Below are positions 1 through 10,874 of a stretch of 64,000 nt of DNA, piece by piece. The notes under the pieces were generated by a model, which ran no database searches, had not been told where the DNA came from, and worked only from the letters and a program-made list of their open reading frames with translations. Made by a program: the position numbers and the translations under genes. The stretch spans positions 1,629,497 through 1,693,496 of the forward strand of contig MVDH01000003.1 in the NCBI GenBank assembly GCA_003056245.1. Direction: 5' to 3'. Source of the DNA: Cellvibrio sp. 79 (GTDB lineage: Bacteria; Pseudomonadota; Gammaproteobacteria; Pseudomonadales; Cellvibrionaceae). Position 1 is the first letter of the stretch, and each line of letters begins with the position of its first letter.

Positions 1-1
1 C

Positions 2-100
2 TTGATTCACCCGATCGCGATGGAAGAAGGTTTGCGCTTCGCTATCCGTGAAGGTGGTCGTACTGTTGGTGCTGGTGTTGTTGCCAAGATCATTCAGTAA
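2..100 (+). CDS. tuf: Elongation factor Tu, C-terminal 32 residues (partial)
   Basis: The window opens inside a reading frame ending in [16 protein letters not shown] plus Q and TAA, the conserved C-terminal strand of EF-Tu domain 3. EF-Tu delivers aminoacyl-tRNA to the ribosome. The position just before rpsJ is the usual place for a tuf gene in gammaproteobacteria (rpsL-rpsG-fusA-tuf). The 5' part lies outside the window, so copy number and start cannot be judged. Confidence 0.95.
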   Translation: MIHPIAMEEGLRFAIREGGRTVGAGVVAKIIQ

Positions 101-116
101 TTGGTCTGGATGTAAT

Positions 117-147
117 AAAAGGCGGGCTTGTGCCCGCCTTTTATTTT
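117..147 (+). terminator. Rho-independent terminator after tuf
   Basis: An inverted repeat aaaaggcggg / cccgcctttt with a small loop (cttgtg) is followed by a T-rich tract. It begins about 16 nt after the tuf stop codon and separates the str operon from the S10 operon. Confidence 0.9.
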
Positions 148-204
148 TATGAATCGGGTGTTTTTGGAATTGATCAAAATAATTGCAGTTCCTCTGTTTA
201 TTTG

Positions 205-233
205 TTGACAGGTCAATATCTCGCCCTTAGAAT
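205..233 (+). promoter_or_regulatory. Sigma70-type promoter of the S10 operon
   Basis: TTGACA at 205-210 is a perfect -35 box. A spacer of exactly 17 nt leads to TAGAAT at 228-233, a 5/6 match to TATAAT. Transcription should start near 240, leaving a leader of about 70 nt before the rpsJ ATG at 311. That is clearly shorter than the E. coli S10 leader, which carries the L4 autoregulatory attenuator. Confidence 0.85.
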
Positions 234-286
234 TGCGCCTCCTTTCGCTAGGGTGATTTCATCCTTGCTTACTGGAAGTTCTTTAA

Positions 287-622
<336 letters not shown>

Positions 623-725
623 GTAAATGTTTAAGGTTCGGGCGCATGTGTGTTCCGAACTGTGTAACGCTCTGAAATGGGCGGCCATAGCGGGTAAAAG
701 CCCCGTACACTAAGAGGTTAGTAAA

Positions 726-1370
726 ATGACGATTGGTATTGTCGGCCGCAAAAGCGGTATGACTCGTGTATTTACCGATGATGGTGTTTCCATCCCTGTT
801 TCTGTGATTGAGGTTGAGCCTAATCGCATTACTCAGGTTAAGAGCGTCGAAGCTGATGGTTATGCCGCTGTGCAAGTAACCGTAGGTTCTCGTCGTGCCT
901 CCCGTGTTGCCAAGTCCGAAGCCGGTCACTTCGCTAAAGCTAATGTTGAAGCGGGTCGCGGTGTTTGGGAATTGCGCAACGATGCTCAAGAAGCATTCGA
1001 AGTTGGTGCATCTATTACTGTGGAAGCATTTTCTGCAGGTCAAATTATTGATGTTACCGGCACTTCAAAGGGTAAAGGTTTCGCTGGTACTGTTAAACGT
1101 TGGAACTTCAATATGCAAGATGCCACTCACGGCAACTCGCGTTCACATCGTGTTCCTGGTTCTAACGGTCAGTGTCAATCTCCTGGTCGCGTATTCAAAA
1201 ACAAGAAAATGTCTGGTCACTTGGGTGCTGAGCGTGTAACTGTTCAGAATCTCGAGATCGTTCGCATTGATGCTGAGCGTAACCTGATTCTTGTTAAGGG
1301 TGCTATTCCTGGTGCTCCTGGTGGTGACGTTATAGTGCGTCCTGCTGTTAAAGCGCGCTCTAACGCTTAA
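726..1370 (+). CDS. rplC: 50S ribosomal protein L3
   Basis: This 214-residue protein has the L3 N-terminus ([16 protein letters not shown]) and the conserved [12 protein letters not shown] loop that reaches toward the peptidyl-transferase centre. The Q in [12 protein letters not shown] is the residue methylated by PrmB in E. coli. A GAGG ribosome-binding site lies at 714-717. The 103-nt gap after rpsJ is unusually long for this operon and contains a small hairpin (gttcgg / ccgaac, about 633-659). Confidence 0.98.
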   Translation: MTIGIVGRKSGMTRVFTDDGVSIPVSVIEVEPNRITQVKSVEADGYAAVQVTVGSRRASRVAKSEAGHFAKANVEAGRGVWELRNDAQEAFEVGASITVEAFSAGQIIDVTGTSKGKGFAGTVKRWNFNMQDATHGNSRSHRVPGSNGQCQSPGRVFKNKKMSGHLGAERVTVQNLEIVRIDAERNLILVKGAIPGAPGGDVIVRPAVKARSNA

Positions 1371-1390
1371 GTGTCCGAGGGGAAATGACC

Positions 1391-2005
1391 ATGGAATTAA
1401 AAATTGTTAATCCCGGTGGCGCTCAGGGTACAGTTTCAGTATCTGAAGTTGCTTTCGGTAGAGAGTTTAACCAAGACTTGGTTCATCAGGCAGTAACAGC
1501 TTATTTGGCTGGTGCTCGTCAGGGTACTAAAGCGCAAAAAACTCGCGCTGAAGTATCTGGTGGCGGTAAAAAGCCTTGGCGTCAAAAAGGTACTGGCCGT
1601 GCTCGTGCTGGTACTATTCGCAGCCCAATCTGGCGTGGCGGTGGTGCTACATTTGCTGCCAAACCACGTAACTTTGAGCAAAAGCTCAACAAGAAAATGT
1701 ATCGCGCAGCATTGCAGTGCATTCTGGCTGAATTAAATCGTCAGGATCGTTTGATTGTTGTTGAAAGCTTCGATGTTGATGCACCAAAAACCAAAGCATT
1801 GGTACAAAAGTTGGCGCAATTCAATTTAACTGAAGCGCTGATCGTGACTGAAGAACTGAGCGAAAACTTGTTCCTCGCTTCGCGCAACCTGTACAAGGTT
1901 GGTGTGATTGATGTTCAAGGCGCTGATCCGGTAAGTCTGATCGGTTTTGACAAAGTAATTGTCACTGTTCCTGCTCTGAAAAAATTCGAGGAGATCCTGG
2001 GATGA
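1391..2005 (+). CDS. rplD: 50S ribosomal protein L4
   Basis: The product is 204 residues, with the L4 extended-loop signature [16 protein letters not shown]4 lines the exit tunnel and in E. coli represses its own operon. An upstream in-frame ATG at 1385 sits only 1-2 nt from the GAGGGGA ribosome-binding site (1377-1383), so ATG 1391 with about 7 nt spacing is preferred. The stop codon overlaps the rplW start by 4 nt, which suggests translational coupling. Confidence 0.97.
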   Translation: MELKIVNPGGAQGTVSVSEVAFGREFNQDLVHQAVTAYLAGARQGTKAQKTRAEVSGGGKKPWRQKGTGRARAGTIRSPIWRGGGATFAAKPRNFEQKLNKKMYRAALQCILAELNRQDRLIVVESFDVDAPKTKALVQKLAQFNLTEALIVTEELSENLFLASRNLYKVGVIDVQGADPVSLIGFDKVIVTVPALKKFEEILG

Positions 2006-2298
2006 ACCAAGAACGCATTTATAAAGTGTTGCTAGGTCCAGTGGTGTCTGAGAAGTCGGCAGCAGCTGGTGAATCTGGTAATCAAGTGGTTTTCAAAGTG
2101 TTGGGTGATGCCAATAAATTGGAAATTAAAGCCGCAGTTCAAGCACTGTTCAACACCAAAGTTGAATCTGTGCGTGTATTGAACGTTAAAGGCAAAACCA
2201 AGCGTACCCGCTACGGTATCGGTAAAAGATCCGACTGGAAAAAAGCGTATGTACGTCTTGAGCAAGGTCAAGAAATCGACTTTGCGGTAGCTGAGTAA
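2002..2298 (+). CDS. rplW: 50S ribosomal protein L23
   Basis: This 98-residue protein begins [19 protein letters not shown], which is typical of L23. L23 sits at the tunnel exit and docks trigger factor and SRP. The ATG overlaps the rplD stop in an ATGA arrangement. The basic loop around [19 protein letters not shown] is the rRNA-binding part. Confidence 0.97.
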   Translation: MNQERIYKVLLGPVVSEKSAAAGESGNQVVFKVLGDANKLEIKAAVQALFNTKVESVRVLNVKGKTKRTRYGIGKRSDWKKAYVRLEQGQEIDFAVAE

Positions 2299-2311
2299 GG
2301 GGAGCATTGAT

Positions 2312-3139
2312 ATGCCAATTGTAAAATGTAAACCAACCTCTCCTGGTCGCCGCTTTGTAGTAAAAGTTGTCAATCCGGATTTGTATAAGGGTGATCCCTA
2401 CGCACCACTGTTGGAAAAAAAGTCCAAATCAGGTGGCCGTAACAACGGTGGCAGAATTACTACTCGCCATGTCGGCGGTGGCCACAAGCAACATTACCGT
2501 GTAGTTGATTTCCGTCGTAATAAAGACGGCATCCCTGCAACTGTAGAGCGTATTGAGTACGATCCAAACCGTACTGCTTATATTGCTCTTGTTGTGTATG
2601 CAGACGGTGAGCGTCGCTACATTATCGCGCCCAAAGGCTTGAGCGCTGGTGACAAAATTGAGTCGGGTAATGCTGCTTCTATTAAAGTGGGTAATACCTT
2701 GCCAATCCGTAACATCCCGTTGGGTAGTGTGATTCACTGTGTTGAACTGAAGCCTGGTAAAGGTGCTCAGGTTGCTCGCTCTGCTGGTGCTTCTGCCCAG
2801 TTGGTAGCGCGTGATGGTGCTTACGCAACTTTGCGTTTGCGCAGCGGTGAAATGCGTAAGGTCTTGAGTGATTGCCGTGCAACGCTTGGTGAAGTCTCTA
2901 ACACTGAACACAATCTGCGTTCATTGGGCAAGGCTGGTGCAAAACGTTGGTTAGGCATTCGTCCTACTGTTCGCGGTGTTGCGATGAACCCGGTTGATCA
3001 CCCGATGGGTGGTGGTGAAGGTCGTACTTCTGGTGGTCGTCACCCTGTGTCGCCATGGGGTGTTCCAACCAAGGGTTACAAAACGCGCAGTAACAAGCGC
3101 ACCGATAACATGATTGTTCGTCGTCGCGACAAGAAATAA
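2312..3139 (+). CDS. rplB: 50S ribosomal protein L2
   Basis: This 275-residue protein is close to E. coli L2 (273). The conserved C-terminal motif [18 protein letters not shown] contains the histidine region near the peptidyl-transferase centre. It begins [18 protein letters not shown] after a GGGGAG ribosome-binding site and ends in a basic tail typical of L2. Confidence 0.98.
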   Translation: MPIVKCKPTSPGRRFVVKVVNPDLYKGDPYAPLLEKKSKSGGRNNGGRITTRHVGGGHKQHYRVVDFRRNKDGIPATVERIEYDPNRTAYIALVVYADGERRYIIAPKGLSAGDKIESGNAASIKVGNTLPIRNIPLGSVIHCVELKPGKGAQVARSAGASAQLVARDGAYATLRLRSGEMRKVLSDCRATLGEVSNTEHNLRSLGKAGAKRWLGIRPTVRGVAMNPVDHPMGGGEGRTSGGRHPVSPWGVPTKGYKTRSNKRTDNMIVRRRDKK

Positions 3140-3173
3140 GCGCCGACTTAACAGCTGAATAGAGGAAGAGACA

Positions 3174-3452
3174 GTGCCACGTTCACTGAAAAAAGGTCCT
3201 TTCATCGACCTTCACCTGATTAAGAAGGTCGAAGCCGCAATCGCGAGCAATGATCGTCGTCCAATCAAGACTTGGTCACGCCGTTCAATGATCATGCCGG
3301 AAATGGTTGGTCTGACTTTGGCTGTGCACAACGGACGTCAACATGTTCCCGTTTTGGTTAACGAAGAAATGGTTGGCCACAAGCTTGGCGAATTTGCCGC
3401 AACCCGCACTTATCGTGGCCATGCCGCTGATAAGAAAGCGAAAAAACGCTAA
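3174..3452 (+). CDS. rpsS: 30S ribosomal protein S19
   Basis: This 92-residue protein begins [15 protein letters not shown], the S19 signature. The start codon is GTG at 3174, preceded by AGAGGAAGAG. S19 binds 16S rRNA in the head of the 30S subunit with S13. The gene lies between rplB and rplV as expected. Confidence 0.98.
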   Translation: MPRSLKKGPFIDLHLIKKVEAAIASNDRRPIKTWSRRSMIMPEMVGLTLAVHNGRQHVPVLVNEEMVGHKLGEFAATRTYRGHAADKKAKKR

Positions 3453-3464
3453 TCGAGGTATACG

Positions 3465-3797
3465 ATGGAAGTAGCAGCAAAATTAAGCGGTGCTCGTCTG
3501 TCGGCGCAAAAAGCGCGTTTGGTTGCTGATCAAATTCGCGGTAAAGGCGTTGAAGACGCGCTTGATATTCTTGCATTCAGTACCAAAAAGGGTGCAGCGA
3601 TTATCAAGAAAGTGCTCGAATCTGCAATTGCAAATGCTGAGCATAACGAAGGCGCTGATGTTGATGAGTTGAAAGTAAAAACGATTTTTGTGGATGAGGG
3701 TGTAAGCCTGAAACGCATTAAGCCACGTGCCAAAGGCCGTGCTGATCGTATTACCAAGCGTACTTGTCATATCACCGTTAAAGTAGCCGATAAGTAA
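3465..3797 (+). CDS. rplV: 50S ribosomal protein L22
   Basis: This 110-residue protein, the same length as E. coli L22, has the C-terminal hairpin sequence [20 protein letters not shown] that extends into the exit tunnel. The ribosome-binding site is CGAGGT, 12 nt after the rpsS stop. Confidence 0.98.
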   Translation: MEVAAKLSGARLSAQKARLVADQIRGKGVEDALDILAFSTKKGAAIIKKVLESAIANAEHNEGADVDELKVKTIFVDEGVSLKRIKPRAKGRADRITKRTCHITVKVADK

Positions 3798-3808
3798 GAG
3801 AGCGCGTT

Positions 3809-4489
3809 ATGGGTCAGAAAGTACATCCAAACGGTATTCGTCTTGGGATCATCAAAAAGCATACTTCAATCTGGTATGCCGATGGCACCGAGTACGCAGA
3901 CAAACTCAACATCGACTTGAAAGTACGTGCGTACATTCAGGACAAACTTGCTAGTGCGTCAGTTAGCCGCGTTGATATCGAACGCCCCGCTAATACTGCG
4001 CGCATTACCATCCACACTGCCCGTCCAGGTATTGTGATTGGTAAAAAAGGTGAAGATGTTGATAAGTTGCGCGCTGAAGTCAGCAAGCAAATGGGCGTGC
4101 CTGTTCATATTAATATTGAAGAGATTCGCAAGCCCGATTTGGATGCAGCTTTAGTGGCACAAGGCGTGGCTCAGCAACTTGAGCGTCGTGTAATGTTCCG
4201 TCGCGCGATGAAGCGCGCGGTACAAAACGCAATGCGTCAAGGCGCTGAAGGCATCAAGATTCAAGTGGGTGGCCGCTTGGGTGGTGCCGAGATCGCTCGT
4301 AGTGAATGGTATCGCGAAGGTCGTGTGCCTCTGCACACTCTGCGTGCAGACATCGATTATGCAACAGCAGAAGCGAGCACCACCTACGGTATCATTGGTG
4401 TGAAAGTGTGGATTTTCAAAGGCGAAGTGATCGGTGATGTTGTTGAAACCGAAGCTGCGTCCAAGAAAAAAGCCGCTAAGTCCAAGTAA
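3809..4489 (+). CDS. rpsC: 30S ribosomal protein S3
   Basis: This 226-residue protein begins [17 protein letters not shown] domain with the GxxG loop ([18 protein letters not shown]) spans roughly residues 60-90. S3 forms part of the mRNA entry site and helicase of the 30S subunit. The lysine-rich tail (SKKKAAKSK) is normal for gammaproteobacterial S3. Confidence 0.98.
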   Translation: MGQKVHPNGIRLGIIKKHTSIWYADGTEYADKLNIDLKVRAYIQDKLASASVSRVDIERPANTARITIHTARPGIVIGKKGEDVDKLRAEVSKQMGVPVHINIEEIRKPDLDAALVAQGVAQQLERRVMFRRAMKRAVQNAMRQGAEGIKIQVGGRLGGAEIARSEWYREGRVPLHTLRADIDYATAEASTTYGIIGVKVWIFKGEVIGDVVETEAASKKKAAKSK

Positions 4490-4501
4490 GGGGTACGCAT
4501 C

Positions 4502-4915
4502 ATGTTACAACCTAAGCGTACAAAGTTTCGCAAGCAGATGAAAGGCCGCAACCGCGGTCTGGCCCAGCGTGGCTCCAAAGTTAGCTTTGGTGATTTCGGC
4601 TTGAAAGCAACTGGTCGCGGTCGCATTACTGCGCGTCAAATTGAAGCAGCACGTCGTGCGATGACTCGTCATGTTAAACGTGGCGGTAAAATCTGGATCC
4701 GTGTGTTCCCCGATAAGCCAATTACAGCTAAGCCACTCGAAGTTCGTATGGGTAGCGGTAAAGGTGGTGTTGAATACTGGGTAGCGCAAATTCGTCCTGG
4801 CAAGGTTCTTTATGAAATGGATGGTGTAAGCGAGGAATTAGCTCGTGAAGCCTTCGCTCTTGCTGCGGCTAAATTGCCAATTACAACAACATTTGTTAAA
4901 CGTTCGGTGATGTGA
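4502..4915 (+). CDS. rplP: 50S ribosomal protein L16
   Basis: This 137-residue protein begins [19 protein letters not shown]. The [14 protein letters not shown] motif contains the arginine hydroxylated by RoxA (YcfD) in E. coli. L16 helps organise the A site of the large subunit. Its TGA stop abuts the rpmC start. Confidence 0.98.
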   Translation: MLQPKRTKFRKQMKGRNRGLAQRGSKVSFGDFGLKATGRGRITARQIEAARRAMTRHVKRGGKIWIRVFPDKPITAKPLEVRMGSGKGGVEYWVAQIRPGKVLYEMDGVSEELAREAFALAAAKLPITTTFVKRSVM

Positions 4916-5106
4916 TGAAAGCTTCAGAACTCCGCGAAAAATCCGTCGAAGAGCTGAATGGCGTCTTGTTGGAACAGTTGAAAGAACAGTTCAAGTTGCG
5001 TATGCAAGCTTCTACTGGCCAGTTGAACCAATCGCACTTGCTGTCGCAAGTTCGTAAAGACATCGCTCGCATCAAAACGGCGCTTAGTCAAAAGGCAGGT
5101 AAGTAA
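4915..5106 (+). CDS. rpmC: 50S ribosomal protein L29
   Basis: This 63-residue protein begins [15 protein letters not shown], aligning with E. coli L29 over its full length. I chose ATG 4915, which shares its A with the rplP TGA (TGATG), over an in-frame GTG at 4912 because it gives the family N-terminus. No separate ribosome-binding site is obvious, so translation is probably coupled to rplP. Confidence 0.96.
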   Translation: MKASELREKSVEELNGVLLEQLKEQFKLRMQASTGQLNQSHLLSQVRKDIARIKTALSQKAGK

Positions 5107-5108
5107 CG

Positions 5109-5375
5109 ATGACTCAAGAAACTAAAGTGGCTCGTACACTGACTGGCAAAGTTGTCAGCGACAAGATGGATAAAACCATCACCGTGTTGATTGAGCGTCG
5201 TGTAAAGCACGAGCTTTATGGCAAATACACTACTAAATCATCCAAGCTTCACGCTCATGATGAAAAGAATGAGTGCAAGATAGGCGATCTCGTGACTGTT
5301 TCTGAGTCACGTCCCCTATCCAAAACCAAGACCTGGTCTTTAGTGAAAATTGAAGAGCGCGCTTCCGAAGTCTAA
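5109..5375 (+). CDS. rpsQ: 30S ribosomal protein S17
   Basis: This 88-residue protein has the S17 OB-fold sequence [21 protein letters not shown] near residues 9-29 and the [14 protein letters not shown]-terminus. It is the last gene of the S10 operon in the E. coli arrangement. Only 39 nt separate it from rplN, without a terminator, so S10 and spc transcripts may be continuous here. Confidence 0.98.
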   Translation: MTQETKVARTLTGKVVSDKMDKTITVLIERRVKHELYGKYTTKSSKLHAHDEKNECKIGDLVTVSESRPLSKTKTWSLVKIEERASEV

Positions 5376-5414
5376 GACTTCCGCGCTTTTGTAAGTCAGT
5401 TTCGGAGACGGACG

Positions 5415-5783
5415 ATGATTCAAACAGAAAGCTACTTAGATGTTGCTGACAACAGCGGTGCTCGCCGTGTCATGTGCATCAAGGTTCTTGGCGGATCCCA
5501 CCGTCGCTATGCAGCCGTGGGTGACATCATCAAAGTAACCGTTAAGGAAGCAATTCCTCGCGGTAAGGTGAAGAAAGGCCAAGTAATGAAGGCAGTTGTT
5601 GTACGCACTAAGAAAGGCGTGCGTCGTCAAGACGGTTCATTAATCAAGTTTGACGATAATGCTGCCGTACTGCTGAACAACCAAGATGCTCCGATTGGTA
5701 CCCGTATTTTCGGACCGGTAACTCGTGAGTTGCGCGGCGAGAAATTTATGAAAATCATTTCTTTGGCTCCAGAAGTGCTGTAA
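5415..5783 (+). CDS. rplN: 50S ribosomal protein L14
   Basis: This 122-residue protein, with the family's standard length, begins [20 protein letters not shown] and ends [16 protein letters not shown]14 contributes to inter-subunit bridges with 16S rRNA. A CGGAGACGG ribosome-binding site precedes it. Confidence 0.98.
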   Translation: MIQTESYLDVADNSGARRVMCIKVLGGSHRRYAAVGDIIKVTVKEAIPRGKVKKGQVMKAVVVRTKKGVRRQDGSLIKFDDNAAVLLNNQDAPIGTRIFGPVTRELRGEKFMKIISLAPEVL

Positions 5784-5819
5784 GGCACTCAGTCAAGTCA
5801 AAGAGTCGAGGGCAGATAA

Positions 5820-6137
5820 ATGCGTAAAATTAAACGTGATGACGAAGTGATTGTTATCGCCGGACGTGACAAAGGCAAGCGCGGTAAAGTGGTTCGCGTA
5901 TTGGCTGAAGATCGTTTGATTGTTAGCGGCGTTAACATCATCAAGAAACACCAAAAACCAAACCCACAATTGGGTGTTGCTGGTGGAATCGTTGAAAAAG
6001 AAGCTGCGATTCACGCTTCCAATGTTGCTATTTACAATCCAGCAACCAAGAAAGCTGACCGCGTTGGTTTCAAAGTGCTTGAAAATGGCGATAAAGTTCG
6101 TGTTTTCAAATCCAATGGCGAAACCCTGGGAGCGTAA
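5820..6137 (+). CDS. rplX: 50S ribosomal protein L24
   Basis: This 105-residue protein begins [20 protein letters not shown], the KOW motif that identifies L24, an assembly initiator of the 50S subunit. A GAGGGCAG ribosome-binding site precedes the ATG. The rplE start follows 6 nt after the stop. Confidence 0.98.
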   Translation: MRKIKRDDEVIVIAGRDKGKRGKVVRVLAEDRLIVSGVNIIKKHQKPNPQLGVAGGIVEKEAAIHASNVAIYNPATKKADRVGFKVLENGDKVRVFKSNGETLGA

Positions 6138-6143
6138 TGAAAC

Positions 6144-6683
6144 ATGGCTAGGTTAAAACAACTTTACGTGAAAGAACTCGCCCCAAAACTCAAAGAAGAA
6201 TTGGGTTTGGCGAACGTAATGGAAGTGCCAAAAATCACCAAGATCACTATTAACATGGGTGTTGGTGAAGCTGTTGGCGATAAAAAAATCCTTGAAAACG
6301 CTGTAGGCGATTTGACAAAAATTGCTGGCCAGAAAGTGGTTGTTACCAATGCGCGCAAATCGATCGCGGGTTTCAAAATCCGTGAAGATTGGCCAATTGG
6401 TTGCAAAGTAACTCTGCGTTCAGATCGCATGTACGAATTCTTGGATCGTTTGATCACTATTGCTATTCCTCGTATTCGCGATTTCCGCGGTATTAGTCCA
6501 AAGCAATTTGATGGTCGTGGTAACTTTTCAATGGGTGTGACTGAGCAAATTATTTTCCCGGAAATCGACTACGACAAAGTAGATCGTTTGCGTGGTTTAG
6601 ATATTTGTATCACCACAACAGCTCGCACTGACGAAGAAGGTCGTGCGTTGTTGAAAGCGTTTAACTTCCCTTTCAAAGGCTAA
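6144..6683 (+). CDS. rplE: 50S ribosomal protein L5
   Basis: This 179-residue protein, identical in length to E. coli L5, has the conserved [13 protein letters not shown] and [20 protein letters not shown] segments. L5 binds 5S rRNA and contacts the P-site tRNA. It is closely packed between rplX and rpsN. Confidence 0.98.
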   Translation: MARLKQLYVKELAPKLKEELGLANVMEVPKITKITINMGVGEAVGDKKILENAVGDLTKIAGQKVVVTNARKSIAGFKIREDWPIGCKVTLRSDRMYEFLDRLITIAIPRIRDFRGISPKQFDGRGNFSMGVTEQIIFPEIDYDKVDRLRGLDICITTTARTDEEGRALLKAFNFPFKG

Positions 6684-6692
6684 GGTAGCGTC

Positions 6693-6998
6693 ATGGCTAA
6701 AAAATCTATGATTGCACGCGAAGCTAAACGTGCAGAAACCGTTAAAAAATTTGCTGCCAAGCGTGCAGAGTTGAAAGCACTTATTCAAAGTCCTGCTTCT
6801 TCTGAAGAGCAAGTTTGGGAAGCGCAAATCAAACTGCAAAAAATGCCTCGTGATGCTAGCGCTTCACGTCAACGTAACCGTTGCCGTGTAACTGGCCGTC
6901 CGCACGGTGTTTATCGCAAATTCGGCCTGTGCCGTCACAAGTTGCGCGAAGCCGCTATGCGTGGCGATGTCCCCGGCTTGGTTAAGGCCAGCTGGTAA
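6693..6998 (+). CDS. rpsN: 30S ribosomal protein S14 (long, zinc-free type)
   Basis: This 101-residue protein begins [21 protein letters not shown] and ends [14 protein letters not shown]. It is the long S14 form without the CxxC...CxxC zinc ribbon of the short paralogue, as usual in gammaproteobacteria. A GTAGCG-type weak ribosome-binding site lies 9 nt after rplE. Confidence 0.97.
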   Translation: MAKKSMIAREAKRAETVKKFAAKRAELKALIQSPASSEEQVWEAQIKLQKMPRDASASRQRNRCRVTGRPHGVYRKFGLCRHKLREAAMRGDVPGLVKASW

Positions 6999-7028
6999 GC
7001 CAAGGCTTAATTTTAGGAGCAGAATCTG

Positions 7029-7421
7029 ATGAGCATGCAAGATCCTATGGCAGATATGCTGACCCGCATTCGCAACGCGCAAAGTGTAGGTAAAGCATCT
7101 GTAACCATGCCTTCTTCCAAATTGAAAGTAAGCGTGGCAAAAGTACTCTCTGATGAGGGTTACGTTGTTGGTTTTTCAGTAAGCGAAGGCCCAAAGCAAG
7201 AGCTGACTGTTGAATTGAAATATTTTGAGGGCAAGCCAGTAATTGTTGAGCTTGACCGCGTAAGTCGTCCAGGCTTGCGTAATTATGCTGGCAAAACGGC
7301 GCTACCTACCGTTCGCGGTGGTTTGGGTATCGCTATTGTTTCTACCAGTAAAGGTGTAATGACTGATCGTGCTGCTCGCGCCGCTGGCGTAGGTGGCGAA
7401 GTCCTCTGCACAGTATTCTAA
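7029..7421 (+). CDS. rpsH: 30S ribosomal protein S8
   Basis: This 130-residue protein begins [18 protein letters not shown] and contains [20 protein letters not shown], the S8 C-terminal signature. In E. coli S8 represses the spc operon by binding mRNA near rplE. I cannot judge from sequence alone whether that site exists here. The ribosome-binding site is TAGGAGCAG. Confidence 0.98.
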   Translation: MSMQDPMADMLTRIRNAQSVGKASVTMPSSKLKVSVAKVLSDEGYVVGFSVSEGPKQELTVELKYFEGKPVIVELDRVSRPGLRNYAGKTALPTVRGGLGIAIVSTSKGVMTDRAARAAGVGGEVLCTVF

Positions 7422-7434
7422 TTGGGAAATCGTC

Positions 7435-7968
7435 ATGTCACGAGTTGCAAAAAGTCCGGTTGAAGTACCTGCTGCAGTGACTGTCACTCTTAACGGACAG
7501 TCTCTGTCCGTTAAAGGCAGCAAAGGTACATTGGCGCTGCAAATTCACGCAAATGTTGAAGTTAAGCATGAAAACAATGTGCTCACCTTTGCTCCGCGTG
7601 ATGGTGCCAAGCAGTCAGATGCGCTAGCAGGCACTACCCGTGCGCTAGTTAATAACATGGTTAAAGGTGTGAGCCAGGGTTTCGAAAGAAAATTGACCCT
7701 GGTTGGCGTTGGTTACCGTGTTAAAGCAGAAGGCAATACTGTAAACCTGTCTGTGGGTCTTTCTCATCCAGTTGTTTACACCTTGCCTCAGGGTGTGACT
7801 GTAGAAACCCCAAGCCAGACCGAAATAGTACTAAAAGGCAGTGACAAGCAATTGCTTGGTCAAGTTGCTGCTGAACTTCGTTCATTCCGCGAGCCAGAGC
7901 CTTACAAAGGTAAAGGTGTTCGTTACTCGGACGAAAATGTACTGCGTAAAGAAGCTAAGAAGAAGTAG
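7435..7968 (+). CDS. rplF: 50S ribosomal protein L6
   Basis: The product is 177 residues, the same as E. coli L6, beginning [17 protein letters not shown]. The frame is open upstream to 7393 but that region overlaps rpsH, so ATG 7435, 13 nt after the rpsH stop, is the start. The C-terminal [13 protein letters not shown] motif is the L6 rRNA-binding signature. Confidence 0.97.
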   Translation: MSRVAKSPVEVPAAVTVTLNGQSLSVKGSKGTLALQIHANVEVKHENNVLTFAPRDGAKQSDALAGTTRALVNNMVKGVSQGFERKLTLVGVGYRVKAEGNTVNLSVGLSHPVVYTLPQGVTVETPSQTEIVLKGSDKQLLGQVAAELRSFREPEPYKGKGVRYSDENVLRKEAKKK

Positions 7969-7977
7969 GGCTAAGAT

Positions 7978-8328
7978 ATGAGCGATAAGAAGCAAACTCG
8001 TCTTCGCCGTGCACGTCGTGCTCGCGCAAAGATTCGTGAATTGGGCGCAACCCGCCTGACTATTCACCGTTCTCCACGCCATATCTATGCTCAACTGATT
8101 TCAGGTGATGGTGCTCGCGTACTCGCGAGTGCTTCGACCCTGGATAAAGATTTGCGCAGTGGCAAAACTGGTAACGCTGAAGCTGCAAAAGCTGTTGGCG
8201 CTCTGATTGCTGAGCGTGCAAAAGCAGCTGGCATCACTCAAGTAGCATTTGACCGCAGTGGTTTCAAATACCACGGTCGTGTTAAAGCTCTTGCTGATGC
8301 AGCGCGTGAAGGCGGATTGGAATTCTAA
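7978..8328 (+). CDS. rplR: 50S ribosomal protein L18
   Basis: This 116-residue protein has [16 protein letters not shown] and the C-terminal [20 protein letters not shown] typical of L18, which binds 5S rRNA together with L5. The arginine-rich N-terminus is normal for the family. Confidence 0.98.
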   Translation: MSDKKQTRLRRARRARAKIRELGATRLTIHRSPRHIYAQLISGDGARVLASASTLDKDLRSGKTGNAEAAKAVGALIAERAKAAGITQVAFDRSGFKYHGRVKALADAAREGGLEF

Positions 8329-8337
8329 AGGTGAGAT

Positions 8338-8847
8338 ATGGCATACGCTAAGAAAGAAGAAGACAACAACGAAGGCTTGCAAGAAAAATTAGTTCAAGTT
8401 AATCGTGTTGCTAAAACTGTAAAGGGTGGTCGTATCTTCCAATTTACCGCATTGACTGTTGTTGGTGATGGTAACGGAAAAGTAGGCTTTGGCCGCGGTA
8501 AAGCACGTGAAGTACCTATTGCTATCCAAAAAGCAATGGAAGCTGCACGTCGTAACATGATCACTGTTGATCTGAATGGCGATACCATTCAGTATCCAAC
8601 CAAAGGTGTTCATGGCGCGTCAAAGGTTTACATGCAACCAGCGTCACAAGGTACCGGCGTAATCGCTGGCGGTGCAATGCGCGCCGTACTCGAAATCGCA
8701 GGCATTCAGAACGTTCTTTCCAAGTGCTACGGTTCAACCAATCCGGTAAACGTAGTTCGTGCAACGTTTAACGCGCTGAAAGAGATGACTTCACCTGAAG
8801 CAGTTGCTGCCAAGCGCGGTAAGACTGTTGAAGATATTCTGAACTAA
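8338..8847 (+). CDS. rpsE: 30S ribosomal protein S5
   Basis: This 169-residue protein has an N-terminal double-stranded RNA-binding domain ([20 protein letters not shown]) and the [19 protein letters not shown] segment. S5 supports decoding fidelity at the mRNA entry channel. It lies 9 nt after rplR. Confidence 0.98.
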   Translation: MAYAKKEEDNNEGLQEKLVQVNRVAKTVKGGRIFQFTALTVVGDGNGKVGFGRGKAREVPIAIQKAMEAARRNMITVDLNGDTIQYPTKGVHGASKVYMQPASQGTGVIAGGAMRAVLEIAGIQNVLSKCYGSTNPVNVVRATFNALKEMTSPEAVAAKRGKTVEDILN

Positions 8848-8882
8848 TCGATTAGTTCGATTATTAGATGGCGGAATTCACC

Positions 8883-9068
8883 ATGTCTAAGAAAATGATT
8901 AAAGTGACCCAGATCAAGAGCACGGCTCATCGTCTGGCGAACCACAAAGCTTGCGTACGCGGCTTGGGTTTACGTCGCATCGGTCACTCTGTTGAAGTTG
9001 AAGATACTCCTTCAGTTCGCGGCATGATCAATGTTGTCAACTATCTGGTTAAGGTAGAAGGGGAATAA
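8883..9068 (+). CDS. rpmD: 50S ribosomal protein L30
   Basis: The product is 61 residues: [19 protein letters not shown], with [20 protein letters not shown] as family core. An upstream in-frame ATG at 8868 would add MAEFT. ATG 8883 gives the usual L30 N-terminus and has a GCGGA site about 6 nt upstream. A short A/T-rich inverted repeat (taatcga / tcgatta) lies in the rpsE-rpmD gap. Confidence 0.95.
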   Translation: MSKKMIKVTQIKSTAHRLANHKACVRGLGLRRIGHSVEVEDTPSVRGMINVVNYLVKVEGE

Positions 9069-9069
9069 G

Positions 9070-9504
9070 ATGCGTCTGAATACTTTGAGTCCGGCACCAG
9101 GCCGTGTACACGCTAAAAAGCGTGTTGGCCGTGGTATCGGTAGCGGCCTGGGTAAAACTGCAGGTCGTGGTCACAAAGGTTTGAAATCTCGCTCAGGCGG
9201 TTCCGTAAGACCCGGTTTCGAAGGCGGCCAAATGCCTTTGCAAATTCGTTTGCCAAAGTACGGTTTTACTTCCCGTATTGGTTTGGTAACTGCGGAAATT
9301 CGTTTGTCAGAGTTGAATGCTGTTGAAGGTTCGGTAGTTGATATCGAAACCCTGAAGCAGGCAGGTTTGATTAGTTCTGTTATCAAGCGTGCAAAAATTT
9401 TCGCTTCTGGTGAAGTGAAAAAAGCTGTCACTGTGAAAGGCCTGTCTGTATCTAAAGGTGCTAAAGCAGCGATTGAAGCCGCTGGCGGAACAGTAGAAGA
9501 GTAA
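9070..9504 (+). CDS. rplO: 50S ribosomal protein L15
   Basis: This 144-residue protein, E. coli length, has the glycine-rich basic N-terminal extension ([18 protein letters not shown]) that penetrates 23S rRNA. It begins 1 nt after the rpmD stop, with the GGGGAA ribosome-binding site inside the end of rpmD, so the two are probably coupled. Confidence 0.98.
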   Translation: MRLNTLSPAPGRVHAKKRVGRGIGSGLGKTAGRGHKGLKSRSGGSVRPGFEGGQMPLQIRLPKYGFTSRIGLVTAEIRLSELNAVEGSVVDIETLKQAGLISSVIKRAKIFASGEVKKAVTVKGLSVSKGAKAAIEAAGGTVEE

Positions 9505-9514
9505 CGAGGCGCGA

Positions 9515-10852
9515 ATGGCAACTTCAGGTAATCTGCCATTAGCAAATCAAAGAGGCTTGGGCGAGCTTTGGGCTCGCCTGCGCTTTTTGTTTCTGGCAAT
9601 AGTGATTTATCGTATTGGTACTCACATACCAGTGCCAGGTTTAGATCCGGAGCGTATTGCGAATCTGTTTAATCAAAATCAGGGTACTATCTTGGGCATG
9701 TTTAACATGTTCTCAGGTGGTGCTCTGGAACGGATGAGTATTCTGGCTTTGGGTATCATGCCCTATATCTCTGCATCGATTATTATGCAGTTGCTTACGG
9801 CAGTTACTCCTTCTCTGGAGCAGTTAAAGAAAGAAGGTGATGCTGGGCGTCGCAAGATCAATCAGTACACTCGTTATTTCACTGTGGTTTTAGCGACTGT
9901 TCAGGCCTTGGCCATGGCAGTGAGTTTTTCTACTTATGCTTTTGGCGGTGAACCAGGCTTTTCCTATTATTTCATTGCTGTAGTGTCGTTGGTGACCGGT
10001 GCAGTATTTATGATGTGGTTGGGTGAGCAGGTAACAGAGCGTGGTATTGGTAACGGTATTTCTATGCTGATATTTGCCGGTATCGTAGCGGGAATGCCGA
10101 GCGCTATAGGTCAAGCATTTGAAAGTGCAAGACAAGGTGATTTGCATATTCTTGCTTTATTGGTAGTAAGTATTCTGGCAATAGCTGTTATTTGGTTTGT
10201 TGTACGAATTGAGCGTGGCCAACGTCGCATCACAGTAAACTATGCAAAACGCCAACAAGGTCGTCAGGGATACGCTGCTCAGAGTAGCCATTTACCGCTT
10301 AAAATTAATATGGCAGGTGTAATTCCGGCTATTTTTGCTAGCAGTATTTTGCTATTCCCTGCGTCGATTGCGCAGTGGTTTGGCCAGGGTGGTGATGGTG
10401 TTGTAAATGAATTATTGCAAGAGCTGGCTTTGGCAATTGGACCTGGTCAACCTTTGTATATCATTCTTTTTGCTGCGCTCATTACTTTCTTCTGCTTCTT
10501 CTACACGGCTTTGATGTTCAACCCGAAAGAAGTAGCGGATAACCTGAAGAAGTCTGGTGCATATATTCCTGGAATTCGTCCAGGTGAGCATTCAGCAAAA
10601 TATATTGATAGTGTTCTGACTCGTTTGACTGTTGTTGGCGCTATTTATATGTCGGCTGTTTGTTTGTTGCCGGAGTTTCTTGTAGTGGCCACTGGTGTGC
10701 CTTTTTACTTGGGTGGAACTTCATTGCTTATCGTTGTGGTAGTGGTGATGGATTTTATGTCCCAAGTGCAGGCTCACTTGATGTCCCATCAGTATGAGTC
10801 ACTGATGAAGAAATCAAATTTGAAAGGATACGGCAGCGGTAACGCTCGCTAG
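9515..10852 (+). CDS. secY: Preprotein translocase subunit SecY
   Basis: SecY is the channel subunit of the SecYEG inner-membrane translocon. The 445-residue product has about ten hydrophobic segments. It carries the family motifs [17 protein letters not shown]-like ([16 protein letters not shown]), [12 protein letters not shown], and [23 protein letters not shown] in the cytosolic loop that contacts the ribosome and SecA. It lies 10 nt after rplO, in the conserved spc position. Confidence 0.98.
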   Translation: MATSGNLPLANQRGLGELWARLRFLFLAIVIYRIGTHIPVPGLDPERIANLFNQNQGTILGMFNMFSGGALERMSILALGIMPYISASIIMQLLTAVTPSLEQLKKEGDAGRRKINQYTRYFTVVLATVQALAMAVSFSTYAFGGEPGFSYYFIAVVSLVTGAVFMMWLGEQVTERGIGNGISMLIFAGIVAGMPSAIGQAFESARQGDLHILALLVVSILAIAVIWFVVRIERGQRRITVNYAKRQQGRQGYAAQSSHLPLKINMAGVIPAIFASSILLFPASIAQWFGQGGDGVVNELLQELALAIGPGQPLYIILFAALITFFCFFYTALMFNPKEVADNLKKSGAYIPGIRPGEHSAKYIDSVLTRLTVVGAIYMSAVCLLPEFLVVATGVPFYLGGTSLLIVVVVVMDFMSQVQAHLMSHQYESLMKKSNLKGYGSGNAR

Positions 10853-10874
10853 TCCAAGTTATTGAGGTTGAATC

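Noticed and set aside
1436-1681. Antisense and off-frame open frames within the ribosomal block
   Set aside because: They lie opposite or inside conserved ribosomal genes, lack ribosome-binding sites and encode no recognisable protein. They are shadows of codon usage.
4912-4914. GTG start for rpmC
   Set aside because: It adds only one Met before the family start [13 protein letters not shown] 4915 matches L29 length.
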